A stretch of DNA of 48,961 nucleotides from Niabella drilacis. GTDB lineage: Bacteria; Bacteroidota; Bacteroidia; Chitinophagales; Chitinophagaceae. Position 1 is the first letter of the stretch. Every line of letters starts with the position of its first letter. The stretch lies in the NCBI RefSeq assembly GCF_900101395.1, contig NZ_FMZO01000028.1:1-48961 (forward strand), given 5' to 3'. A model generated the notes under the pieces. That model did not search any database. It saw only the letters and a list, made by a program, of their open reading frames with translations, and was not told the DNA's origin. Below, in pieces: positions 34,784-43,672 of the stretch. The translations under genes were made by a program, and so were the position numbers.

Positions 34784-37700
34784 TTAGAAGTTAAGATTAA
34801 GACCGATGGTATATATCGCCGGAACCGGGTAGGTCCCATTGTCTACACCAAAGCTGGTTGCCGAACCGCCGATCTCCGGGGTATACCCGGTATTATTCGC
34901 AAAAGTGGCGAGGTTCTGGGCGTTCAGGTAAACACGCAGCGATTTGACCCTGATCCGGCTGAGCAGGTCTGTATGAAACCGATAGCCTAGTTGCACATTT
35001 CTTATTCGGAAGAAACTGCCATCCTCGATCCAGTAACTTGAGTTCTGATAATTATTGGCCCTGCCGGAATGCAGGATCGGCTCCCAGTTGGAAGTGCCTG
35101 CACCTCTCCACCGGTCAACCCGGTTTACCTGGTAGTTAAAGTCAGCAAAAGTGCCCTGGTTCCAGGTCCGGTAAATTTCGTTGCCATATACGCCCTGGAA
35201 ATCAACACCAAAATCCAATCCTTTATAAGAAAGATTAGCACCACCGCCATAGGTAAAATCAGGGGTCGGGTTGCCGATGATGGTCCGGTCCTTGGTAGTA
35301 ATGGCTCCATCGCCATCCACATCTTTATACTTAATATCCCCGGGCTGCACCGCACCAATGGTACTGTTGGGGCTGGCAAGTATATCAGCAAAGGATTGAT
35401 AAATACCGTCATGCTGATAACCATAAAAATATCCGATGGGATAACCTGCTGTGGTCCGGGCAGGTCCGTTAATAATATCGAATCCTTCCAGGTTCAGCTT
35501 TAATACTTTGTTTTTGACCGTGGTAAAATTAGCATTCAGAGAAAGGGTAATATCTTCGCCAATTTGCTTGTTCCAGGAGGAAGAGAACTCGAAACCCGAA
35601 TTCTGTATCGTTCCTAAATTGGCCAGCAGTGGAAGTAAACCGGCTCCCTGGTTCACTAATGTAATGACATCTTCTGTTTTTTTGCTGTAATAAACCACCT
35701 CGAAATTCAGCTTGTTCCGGAACAGGCCTAATTCAAAACCGGCCTCCGTGGTCCTTACTGTTTCCCAGTTCAGATCGTTGGAAGTCATATATGAAGGCTG
35801 CAGCGCATTCACAACATTTTCGCCGAAAACACCGGCTTCTGCATTTGTTAAAACCGGGTATGCGGGATAGCGGTAGGCCTCCGGGATATTTTTACTACCC
35901 AGCACGGCCCAGGACCCTTTGATCTTAAGATTGCTGATATCACTAACCCCCTTCAAGAAGTCTTCGTTACTGGCAACCCATGCCAGACCCACGGCACCAA
36001 AATTTTTCCATTGGTTCCCGATTTTATAGAACTGACTGCTACCGTCCCGACGGAACGATGCATTAACAAGATACTTCCTGTCAAAATTGTAGAGCACCCT
36101 GCCCAGGTAGGATATCGAGGCATCTTCCCAGGCGCTGCCCGAGCCCTGTTTGGTTGCCTGGTCCCCCACCGCATCTACATACCAAAACCGGGGATCGTTT
36201 GGAATAATACTCGCCGTACCCTGTTGTAGAGACGAAGAAACACCTTCGTAACCTGAATAATAGGTGGTAATACCCCCCAACACCGTCAGGTCATGTTTAT
36301 CTATTTTTTTCTTATAGGTCAGCAAATAATCCATTTGCGTTTTAGGGTACCGGTTTTGACTCTGATTAACCGAAGTCTTTCTTACAAGTGAATCAATTTT
36401 ACTGGCACCTGCTATATCAGGATTGTAAACGGTAATGATCGGGCTATAGCCCCTGCCGCTGTTAAAGCCATAGTCGGCAAACAATTGTGTTCTGAAAGTA
36501 AAATTCTTCAAAAAGTTCAGTTCTCCAAATACACTACCTACCACGCGGTACTCTTTATTGATCCTTGTTCCATTGAGCAGATCGATTGACACAAGGGGGT
36601 TATTGACCTGCGCCCGCTGAAAGGACGGAAGACTATGCAAAAGGCCCGAACCATCAGGCGCATATACCGGGGCAATGGGGGCTGCAATCACGGCCGAAGC
36701 AACATCACGCCCAAACGTCGGTTCTGCATAGTAGCCACTGAAATTGGCCCCAAACTTCAGGTTCTTTGAAACTTTCAGTTCATCGCTGAAATTAATAGTA
36801 TACTTTTTATACGCTTCATTTTTTATCACTCCTTCTTCCGTCATATAACCCAGGCCCAGGTAAAACTTATTTTTTTCAGTGCCGCTGGTAATGCTGATGT
36901 TATCATAGTTTATTTTGGCTTTTTGAAAGATAACGTCCTGCCAGTCCGTATTTGCTGTATAAGCGGGATTGCTATAGGATGTTCCCATATTAGCCATTTG
37001 CTCCTGGTATAGTGTAAGAAAGGTAGGTCCATCGGTAACTTTAATTCTCCGCTGAACATCTTTTATACCAAAAGAGGTATTAAAGTTTACCAGTAACTGC
37101 CCTGCTTTAGCTTTTTTAGTGGTAATGGCAATGGCACCATTTGCCCCTCTTACCCCGAAGATGGCCAAGGAAGATCCGTCTTTTAAAACCTCTATGGATT
37201 CAATATCCGCCGGGTTTAAAAAATTGATATTATCATTTAAAATTCCGTCCACTATATAAACGGGCTTAACACCATTAATACTGTTTGTTCCCCGGATCCT
37301 GATATCGGGTTCCGATCCTGGTCTGCCGGACGTCACTACTGATACACCGGATACCTTTCCCTGCAGCAGGTTCAAAGGATTGGCTGATGGCCTGTCTGCA
37401 ATTTCTTTGGCATCAACCCGGGCTATAGACCCTGTAAGATCCCTCTTACTGGCCGTTCCATACCCGATCACCACTACCTGGTCCATCACCTGCTGTGACG
37501 CTTTTAATGAAAGGGTTATATGCGTGCTGCCGTTCAGCGGGTACTCCTGTTCTTCATACCCTACCGCAGAAAATACAAGTATGCTATTAGCCTCCGGTAC
37601 AGCAAGAGTAAAGTTCCCCTCTGCGTTGGTGGCTGTGCCAATAGTGGATCCTTTTACCTGTACCGACACGCCTGATAAAGGAGCTCCTGAGCTATCTGTA

Positions 37701-38092
37701 ACCGTACCGGTAACCGAGATGTCTTTTTTGACCAGTGGATCAGGTTTGATAACGATAAGGTTATTCGCCATTTCATGAAACGTCATGTCCGTATAAAAAA
37801 GCAGCACAGGCAGCACTTCTTCAATTGTTGCCGCTTTTGCATTGAGGGTTACTTTAGACCTGAGGGCGGGCAGTTCATTGTTATACAGGAACCGGTAGGA
37901 GGTCTTCTCCTCAATAGACCGAAGCACTTCTGCCAGCTCCGTTTTCTTCACTCTTAAATTGATGCGCTGCTGCCCGAAACCGCTGGCATGAATATGAAAC
38001 GTAAAGAACAGCAAAAACAGCATCGTCAATTTCATAGCAAGTAGTACTTTTTTTGTTTGTGGAGACAAGGTCCCCTTAGTTAAGCATCTCAT
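34784..38092 (-). CDS. susC: SusC/RagA family TonB-linked outer membrane transporter with STN signalling domain
   Basis: 1102 residues. A basic extension and signal helix (MKLTMLFLLFFTFHIHASG, starting at residue 20) precede an STN domain (about 47-95, RINLRVKKTELAEVLRSIEE), which marks transporters that signal to a FecR anti-sigma factor. Next come a carboxypeptidase-regulatory-like domain (about 128-205), the plug (VVVIGYGTASKRDLTGSI; GVSVVTSGRPGSEPDIRIRG; PVYIVDGIL) and a 22-strand barrel ending in GLNLNF. It imports oligosaccharides with TonB energy. Its sigma/anti-sigma genes lie just upstream. Start at 38092; the Met at residue 20 is an alternative. A hairpin overlaps the start codon. 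Confidence 0.95.
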   Translation of the reverse strand: MRCLTKGTLSPQTKKVLLAMKLTMLFLLFFTFHIHASGFGQQRINLRVKKTELAEVLRSIEEKTSYRFLYNNELPALRSKVTLNAKAATIEEVLPVLLFYTDMTFHEMANNLIVIKPDPLVKKDISVTGTVTDSSGAPLSGVSVQVKGSTIGTATNAEGNFTLAVPEANSILVFSAVGYEEQEYPLNGSTHITLSLKASQQVMDQVVVIGYGTASKRDLTGSIARVDAKEIADRPSANPLNLLQGKVSGVSVVTSGRPGSEPDIRIRGTNSINGVKPVYIVDGILNDNINFLNPADIESIEVLKDGSSLAIFGVRGANGAIAITTKKAKAGQLLVNFNTSFGIKDVQRRIKVTDGPTFLTLYQEQMANMGTSYSNPAYTANTDWQDVIFQKAKINYDNISITSGTEKNKFYLGLGYMTEEGVIKNEAYKKYTINFSDELKVSKNLKFGANFSGYYAEPTFGRDVASAVIAAPIAPVYAPDGSGLLHSLPSFQRAQVNNPLVSIDLLNGTRINKEYRVVGSVFGELNFLKNFTFRTQLFADYGFNSGRGYSPIITVYNPDIAGASKIDSLVRKTSVNQSQNRYPKTQMDYLLTYKKKIDKHDLTVLGGITTYYSGYEGVSSSLQQGTASIIPNDPRFWYVDAVGDQATKQGSGSAWEDASISYLGRVLYNFDRKYLVNASFRRDGSSQFYKIGNQWKNFGAVGLAWVASNEDFLKGVSDISNLKIKGSWAVLGSKNIPEAYRYPAYPVLTNAEAGVFGENVVNALQPSYMTSNDLNWETVRTTEAGFELGLFRNKLNFEVVYYSKKTEDVITLVNQGAGLLPLLANLGTIQNSGFEFSSSWNKQIGEDITLSLNANFTTVKNKVLKLNLEGFDIINGPARTTAGYPIGYFYGYQHDGIYQSFADILASPNSTIGAVQPGDIKYKDVDGDGAITTKDRTIIGNPTPDFTYGGGANLSYKGLDFGVDFQGVYGNEIYRTWNQGTFADFNYQVNRVDRWRGAGTSNWEPILHSGRANNYQNSSYWIEDGSFFRIRNVQLGYRFHTDLLSRIRVKSLRVYLNAQNLATFANNTGYTPEIGGSATSFGVDNGTYPVPAIYTIGLNLNF

Positions 38093-38125
38093 GTGATAAA
38101 TATTGCATATTTAAACAATATCACA
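38092..38125. promoter_or_regulatory. Inverted repeat at the susC start codon
   Basis: TGTGAT (38092-38097) and ATCACA (38120-38125) are perfect complements, and the inner bases (AATATTG, CAATAT) pair as well with a small bulge. The repeat begins at the susC ATG itself, so folding in the mRNA leader could affect initiation; a protein-binding site is the other option. Confidence 0.4.
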
Positions 38126-38212
38126 TAAAGCATTCGTTATATAGCTTCATGTAAAGTTAACGCATCTTTATATGGCCCGGCCGCACCGTTTCTTTAAGCC
38201 GGTGCCGCCATG

Positions 38213-39301
38213 TTACCGGGATGAACTGATCAATACTTCATTATGTTCGACCCTGTATTCAAAGGAATTAGCAAGCTTCAGCGCTTCCAGGGCCTGTACC
38301 AGGGTTTCCTTTTCAAAAGAACCGTTAAAACTCAGCTCCTTTACCCGTTCATCCGTAAAATGAATATTTATGTTGTACCAGGTTTCCATTTTATGGGCCA
38401 GTGTTACAAAATCATCCCCCCGGAACTCCAACCGGTTATACATCCAGGCCGTTTCCACACGTGCCGCAATGGCTTTTGTGCTATCGATAGCTTCGATTTT
38501 AATAGCTTCGCGAAGACCACCAACTGCTGAAGATGCAGCAACGAGGATGTTCGGGATCACCAGTTTCTGGTTTGGATAAAGCAACACGGGCTGAAAGTTC
38601 TTCTCCCCATCGTGCTTGGTAACGCTGATCAGACCACGGTATAGTACGGCAGTAGTTGCGGGGTCATTGGCATATGCTTTTACATTGAATGCCGTTCCCA
38701 GCACCTTTATGTCGATATTACCCGCGTGAACTATAAACGGACGCAGGCCCCCTCCTTCCGCAGTTGCGTGCGCTACATCAAAAAAGGCTTCACCTTCCAG
38801 CTTTACTTCCCGGGAGCGTCCTTTAAAATCCGTTACGTAAAACAGGCGGGATCCCCCATTCAGCCAGACCTTGCTGCCATCCGGCAACAGTAATTGCTTC
38901 CGGGCTCCTTTAGGAGCATCCAGTGCCAGCCTGTAAATGCCCTCCAGCGGCAGCCTGCCGGCAGGAGCATACAATTGTGTAAAGCCCCAGTACGCCACAG
39001 CGAACACTGCAGCAGCAGCGGCTCCGTAATAGAACAACCGCCGGCGGACCTTCTTTACAGCCTGAGGCAAAATGGGGGATTCCGTTTTTGTCAGAAGTAG
39101 CTGTACCTGTTCCGTATAATCATCCTGCAAGGCAGGACTGCTGCTCTCAGTTCGCTTCAGCAGCTGATACAACAACTCATATTGTTGTTGTAAATCCGGA
39201 CTTTTTGCGAGGTACTCCTGCAACGCCTGTCTTTCGGACGCAGATGCTTCTCCGTAGACCGCACGCGCCATCAGATTCCATATGAAATCATCATTTCTCA
39301 T
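38213..39301 (-). CDS. FecR family anti-sigma factor
   Basis: 362 residues. Cytoplasmic N-terminal anti-sigma segment (residues 1-85, FIWNLMARAVYGEASASERQALQEYL), a transmembrane helix (about 90-110, YYGAAAAAVFAVAYWGFTQL), the FecR domain (about 125-225, LPDGSKVWLNGGSRLFYVTDF; VKLEGEAFFDVAH) and a C-terminal DUF4974 STN-like domain (GSFEKETLVQALEALKLANSF). It holds the sigma factor inactive until the SusC STN domain reports substrate. Start chosen at 39301; an ATG six codons upstream (39319) is possible. The sigma factor gene ends 79 bases upstream. Confidence 0.93.
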   Translation of the reverse strand: MRNDDFIWNLMARAVYGEASASERQALQEYLAKSPDLQQQYELLYQLLKRTESSSPALQDDYTEQVQLLLTKTESPILPQAVKKVRRRLFYYGAAAAAVFAVAYWGFTQLYAPAGRLPLEGIYRLALDAPKGARKQLLLPDGSKVWLNGGSRLFYVTDFKGRSREVKLEGEAFFDVAHATAEGGGLRPFIVHAGNIDIKVLGTAFNVKAYANDPATTAVLYRGLISVTKHDGEKNFQPVLLYPNQKLVIPNILVAASSAVGGLREAIKIEAIDSTKAIAARVETAWMYNRLEFRGDDFVTLAHKMETWYNINIHFTDERVKELSFNGSFEKETLVQALEALKLANSFEYRVEHNEVLISSSR

Positions 39302-39380
39302 GTATAACCGGCAACTCATTGCCCATATACTTATAAGGACAGGAACCCCTTAACGATCTACTAAAGAAAATCCGGATTTT

Positions 39381-39911
39381 TTATTTTTTTTTCACAAAGG
39401 TCTTTTGGTGGATATTTTTGGAGATACCCAACGATTCACTGATGCGCCGTACTGCAATGGCCATCTGCACGTCAATCGTATTGACCGAGATATTTAGAAT
39501 TTCGGCCACTTCTTTATAACGAAGCCCATCTTCCCGTACCAGCCTAAAGATCATTTTGCAGCGGGACGGCAGCTGCTCTATTGCCTGGTTGACCCGGTTA
39601 AGCATTTCTGCCGTTACCAGCCGGGAGTGCGGGTCACTGCCAATAGCAGCAACCGAGGTGGTGGTTTCATCCAGCCCGGAAACCATCCACTCCTGTGCCT
39701 TAGCCGACAGGCGGTTAAGTGACTGATTCTTTACAGCTACATATAAATACACGGATGGGTTTACAATGGTTGCCAGCCGGGAACGGTTCACCCAGAGTTT
39801 TGTAAAAACATCTTCCACCACTTCCTGGGCAGTATCAGGAAGCCTTACCAGGGACAGCGAAAAATGGTATAACCGTTTATAAAACAGGCTGTATAAACGG
39901 GTAAATGCCAC
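39381..39911 (-). CDS. ECF RNA polymerase sigma factor (SusCD-associated); N terminus probably longer
   Basis: 176 residues from the first conventional start (GTG at 39911). Region 2 is present from FTRLYSLFYKRLYHFSLSL through AQEVVEDVFTKLWVNRSRL and region 4 from QAIEQLPSRCKMIFRLVREDGLRYKEVAEILNIS. The in-frame codons upstream of the GTG read LQERIAGGDE, which is the normal family start ('L-x-x-R-I-A-x-G-D-E-x-A-F'), and stay open to 39999. The true start therefore lies upstream, though no ATG, GTG or TTG exists there; ATT at 39962 would give 193 residues. It works with the FecR protein to control the locus. Confidence 0.9.
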   Translation of the reverse strand: MAFTRLYSLFYKRLYHFSLSLVRLPDTAQEVVEDVFTKLWVNRSRLATIVNPSVYLYVAVKNQSLNRLSAKAQEWMVSGLDETTTSVAAIGSDPHSRLVTAEMLNRVNQAIEQLPSRCKMIFRLVREDGLRYKEVAEILNISVNTIDVQMAIAVRRISESLGISKNIHQKTFVKKK

Positions 39912-40001
39912 TTCATCGCCCCCGGCGATCCGCTCCTGCAGTTGTGGCCATTCGGCTTCAATATGATCCGGACTGTTAATTGTTTTTAAAAATTGGAATT
40001 A

Positions 40002-40009
40002 CAAATGTA
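40002..40009 (-). promoter_or_regulatory. Candidate -7 box (TACATTTG) for the ECF sigma gene
   Basis: On the minus strand TACATTTG is an exact TAnnTTTG match. It sits directly upstream of the open frame of the sigma factor and puts the transcript start near 39995. A translation start must therefore lie between about 39995 and 39911. The -33 region is weak. Confidence 0.45.
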
Positions 40010-40224
40010 GCCATTTCCTAACAATCGTTAGAAAAATCAGGAGCCGGATCGTTTTTAAATAATTTCTAAAAATGAGGTGTCGTTTTTAAATTAGTTGATA
40101 CATATGCCATTTTTTTTTATGTTCCGTAAATATTATTCAGTACACACCCTTATAAATCAAATATTTATTCGTTAATTTTGGGTGAAATCACAGCAAAGGA
40201 CCGTTTTATTGCTATTCAAAACGA

Positions 40225-40232
40225 TATATTTG
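40225..40232 (+). promoter_or_regulatory. Candidate -7 box (TATATTTG) for rpoN
   Basis: TATATTTG matches TAnnTTTG, 45 bases before the rpoN ATG. TTTT 17 bases upstream (40204-40207) is a partial -33 element. Another -7-like TAATTTTG at 40173-40180 is an alternative. Confidence 0.4.
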
Positions 40233-40277
40233 TAATTTACGGCTCGATTTTTGAGACGCACCCAGATTTTTTTAGAC

Positions 40278-41762
40278 ATGGCTTTAGGACAATCATTACA
40301 ACAAAAGCTTTTACAAAAGCTATCTCCCCAACAGATTCAATTGATGAAATTGTTACAGGTACCTACAGCCAACCTGGAAGAGCGGATCAAGGAGGAAATG
40401 GAAGAAAACCCGGCCCTTGAGCTGGATGAAGGCAAGCACAGTGATGACGGGGAGCTAAAGGATGAATTTACAGATGGATCGGACTCACTGGACGACAGCG
40501 AGCATGGACAGGAGGACTACGACACGATTGACGTAAGCGATTATGTACACGAAGGAGATGATGACATAGCCGATTATAAAACCCGGGAAGATCATTACGG
40601 CGACGACGAGAACCGGCAATTGCCCATAAAAACAGAGACCAGCTTTTACGATACCCTCGAAAACCAGCTGGGACTGCTTTCCCTTTCTGATAAAGAACAC
40701 CAGATAGCGCAGCATATCATTGGCAGTATCGATGAGGACGGGTACCTGCGGCGGGATACCCCTGCGCTGGTAGACGATCTCGCTTTTCGTCAGAATATAG
40801 AAACCACGGTGGAGGAAGTTGAGAGCATTATCCAGAAGATCCAGCAATTTGACCCTCCGGGAGTAGGCGCCCGGGACCTGACCGAATGCCTGCTGCTGCA
40901 GCTAAGGCGCCAGAAACTGGAAGGCAAGGATGTCGATAAAGCGATCCTGGCCATTGAAAAATACTTTGACGAGTTTACAAAAAAACATTACGAAAAGATA
41001 CAGCGTGGTTTGGGTTTGACGGAGGAGGAGCTGAAGGACGTAATGCAACAGATCGTAAAGCTGAATCCCAAGCCGGGCGGCAATATTGGTGCTGTAAACA
41101 AGGCAGAAAGCTATGTGGTTCCCGACTTTTTCATACTGAACAATAACGGGAAACTGGAGCTGACCCTCAACAGCCGCAACGCACCGGAACTGCGCATCAG
41201 CGAAGGTTACCGCGACATGATGAAAGAGTACGATCGTGGTTCTAAAAAAGACAAACAGCAAAAGGAAGCCGTGCTGTTCATTAAGCAAAAGATCGATGCG
41301 GCCAAATGGTTCATCGACGCTATCCGCCAGCGCCAGCATACACTGCTGGATACGATGTCTGCCATCATGGACCACCAGGAAGAATTTTTCCTGACCGGTG
41401 ATGAAACCACATTGCGCCCGATGATCCTCAAAGACATTGCAGAAAAGACCAACCTGGATATTTCGACCGTCAGCCGTGTGGCCAACAGCAAATTTGTTCA
41501 AACAGAGTTTGGCACCTACCGGTTAAAATTCTTCTTCAGCGAATCGCTGAGTACCGACAGCGGGGAGGAAGTTTCTACCCGTGAAGTGAAAAAGATACTC
41601 ACCGACCTTATTGAGAACGAAAGCAAAAAGCACCCCTACAGCGATGAAAAGCTTACTGAGCTGTTACAGGAAAAAGGATACAATATTGCCCGCCGCACAG
41701 TAGCCAAATACCGCGAGCAACTGAATATTCCGGTGGCCAGACTGAGAAAGGAGCTGGTATAA
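40278..41762 (+). CDS. rpoN: RNA polymerase sigma-54 factor
   Basis: 494 residues. Region I (activator-interacting, MALGQSLQQKLLQKLSPQQI and LMKLLQVPTANLEERIKEEM) is followed by an acidic region II (about 50-115), a core-binding domain (LSDKEHQIAQHIIGSIDEDG) and the DNA-binding C terminus with ISTVSRVANSKFVQTEFGTY and the RpoN box (NIARRTVAKYREQLNIP). It directs transcription from -24/-12 promoters with AAA+ activators, none of which is encoded here. ATG at 40278 is the family start; an earlier in-frame TTG is unlikely. It is a single-gene unit divergent from the ECF sigma gene. Confidence 0.97.
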   Translation: MALGQSLQQKLLQKLSPQQIQLMKLLQVPTANLEERIKEEMEENPALELDEGKHSDDGELKDEFTDGSDSLDDSEHGQEDYDTIDVSDYVHEGDDDIADYKTREDHYGDDENRQLPIKTETSFYDTLENQLGLLSLSDKEHQIAQHIIGSIDEDGYLRRDTPALVDDLAFRQNIETTVEEVESIIQKIQQFDPPGVGARDLTECLLLQLRRQKLEGKDVDKAILAIEKYFDEFTKKHYEKIQRGLGLTEEELKDVMQQIVKLNPKPGGNIGAVNKAESYVVPDFFILNNNGKLELTLNSRNAPELRISEGYRDMMKEYDRGSKKDKQQKEAVLFIKQKIDAAKWFIDAIRQRQHTLLDTMSAIMDHQEEFFLTGDETTLRPMILKDIAEKTNLDISTVSRVANSKFVQTEFGTYRLKFFFSESLSTDSGEEVSTREVKKILTDLIENESKKHPYSDEKLTELLQEKGYNIARRTVAKYREQLNIPVARLRKELV

Positions 41763-41952
41763 TATGGCACATTTGCCGGCAACACAAAAACGGCCCGCAT
41801 AAAACCTTCCGGCGGAGCGGTTTACAAACAATAATATATCTTTTGCCCTGTCAAAAAGATATTCCGCCTCACCTGACTATAGGATGAGGCAGACTATTTC
41901 CGGGTTGGGTTTACTGTAAATAATCGTACCCTCAAAAAGCCCCGGAACATAG

Positions 41953-43629
41953 TTACCCTGATGTATCAACTTTAAGATCCTGCCCGGGGCCTTTAAACTC
42001 CGGGGCCCGGTTCATTTCATCAAGTGTAAGTTTTGCGTTAAAATACCCGATAATTTTTTGGCAGGCAACCGGCAATTGCTCTTTAAGAACGATCAACGCG
42101 GCATTGGTTCCTGCTTTTACCGCAATAGGAACCCCTCCGCCCAGTTCGGCCCAGTGGCCGCCGATCAGCAGGTTTTTTACCGGTGTTTTATAACGGGCCA
42201 CCCCTGACCGCATATTGCTCTTGTTGGGTTTGGTGCCCATCATGGTTCCGTTTTTATTGCCGGTATAGCGCCAGTGGGTAACCGGTGTTGCCGCCTCATA
42301 AAAAAGTATTTGTGCTGCCAATCCCGGGTAAACCAATTCAAGGCGTTCGATCAGTTTTTCAGCGATCCGGTTCTTAAGCTCCACGTATTCCTCGCCGCGT
42401 TTTATACCGGCCCCGGTGTGCCATTGATCATATTGATGCATGTAGGCCGGCATAAACACCACCAGGGTCCCTTTTCCCTCCGGAGCCAGCGAATGGTCCT
42501 TATGGGAAGGGGCCAGGATGCTGAGCGCAGAAAAATCAGGATCGCCGCTATTGTGCAGATCCTTGCTAATGCCATCCTTAAACAGATGAACCATCTCCTC
42601 TCCAAAACCCAGGGATGCGGCACTACAATTCAACGCGATGCTTAGTGTAAACGAAGACGCGTAAATCTCTGCGGTATTTAACCGGTTGATCATTTTTTTG
42701 CTGATAACGCCTTCCGGTAACAATTTGCTGTAAACAGTGTCAAGGTCGCAGGCGGCAATTACATATTTTGCCTTAAACAACAGCTCTTTTCCTTTACAAC
42801 TGGCCTCCACGCCTTTCACGATCCCGTTTTCAATAACGATCCTTTTTACTATGGTATTTAAAAAAAGCGGATTCCCATGTTGTTTGATGACGCTTGCCAG
42901 CCATTGCGGGATTACCTGCCCGCCCCCGGGCGGTGGTGTTTGATAATCGTTGTAATAGGCCCAGCCGATGGGAACAAGACAGGACAAGAGATCTGTTTCT
43001 GAAGAAAAGACATCATGGATCTTTTTATTGGAAAAAAACTTATTCAGTCCTTTTTCCATTCTTTTCCCACTGTAGGGGATAAACGGGATGAACGGCAGGC
43101 CAAACCGGAGCAGGCCCAGGATATTTTTGATCCTGGATAACAGGTTCATTGTTTCCGCTGCCAGCAATACCGTCTTAAAATTATTGAACGAAGCGCCAAT
43201 CTTTTTTGCTTTCTGAAAAAACCGGATAATGCCTTGCTTATCGTCCGGGTAGGTTTTGATCAGCAGGTTTTTAAATTCATCCGGATTGTTGGTAAGCAGA
43301 AAGTCGATTGATTCGCTTTTGTAGCGCTGGATTTTTTCCAGGCATTTAAACGAGGGCGGATCCTTCCCGATAAAATCAAATACTTTGGAAACGCTTCCCG
43401 TTGCAGAACACTGATTGAGCCAGTGAATGGCCGTATCAAAGCGGAACCCTTTGCGCTTAAAGCCTGCAAGGTATCCTCCAACACGGGGTTCTTTCTCCAG
43501 CACTGCCACACGAATCCCCGTTCTGCTCAAAAGAGCAGCAGCAGTCAGGCCCCCAACCCCGGAGCCGATAACGATAACATCAAACTGTAGAGAATGCACA
43601 CTATCCATAAAAGGATCAAACTGTTTCAT
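41953..43629 (-). CDS. NAD(P)/FAD-dependent oxidoreductase, phytoene desaturase / retinol saturase-like
   Basis: 558 residues. The FAD Rossmann motif is at residues about 17-50 (FDVIVIGSGVGGLTAAALLS, then EKEPRVGGYLAGFKRKGFRFDT). C-terminal FAD signature: NLLIGGHWAELGGGVPIAVKAG. The middle contains the variable substrate domain. Family members (CrtI, CrtISO, RetSat) desaturate, isomerise or saturate polyenes. No other carotenoid gene is nearby, so the substrate is unknown. Start at 43629, with Met-8 (43608) as an alternative that begins closer to the FAD motif. The stop is about 190 bases from the convergent rpoN gene. Confidence 0.85.
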   Translation of the reverse strand: MKQFDPFMDSVHSLQFDVIVIGSGVGGLTAAALLSRTGIRVAVLEKEPRVGGYLAGFKRKGFRFDTAIHWLNQCSATGSVSKVFDFIGKDPPSFKCLEKIQRYKSESIDFLLTNNPDEFKNLLIKTYPDDKQGIIRFFQKAKKIGASFNNFKTVLLAAETMNLLSRIKNILGLLRFGLPFIPFIPYSGKRMEKGLNKFFSNKKIHDVFSSETDLLSCLVPIGWAYYNDYQTPPPGGGQVIPQWLASVIKQHGNPLFLNTIVKRIVIENGIVKGVEASCKGKELLFKAKYVIAACDLDTVYSKLLPEGVISKKMINRLNTAEIYASSFTLSIALNCSAASLGFGEEMVHLFKDGISKDLHNSGDPDFSALSILAPSHKDHSLAPEGKGTLVVFMPAYMHQYDQWHTGAGIKRGEEYVELKNRIAEKLIERLELVYPGLAAQILFYEAATPVTHWRYTGNKNGTMMGTKPNKSNMRSGVARYKTPVKNLLIGGHWAELGGGVPIAVKAGTNAALIVLKEQLPVACQKIIGYFNAKLTLDEMNRAPEFKGPGQDLKVDTSG

Positions 43630-43672
43630 CCGTAAAGCGCTTTTCTCTACTACTATGTTTAATCAGGAAGGG

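Noticed and set aside
38092-38125. CRP-like site (TGTGA ... TCACA)
   Set aside because: The half sites are 24 bases apart instead of 6, so it is not a CRP/FNR palindrome; kept only as an inverted repeat.
40902-41501. Leftward open frame of 199 codons within rpoN
   Set aside because: Antisense to the conserved core of rpoN, with no recognisable motif.
41866-41890. GCCTCA/TGAGGC hairpin between rpoN and the flavoprotein gene
   Set aside because: Has a bulge and no T-run directly after it on the plus strand; on the minus strand the T-run is about 10 bases away. Possible but unconvincing.
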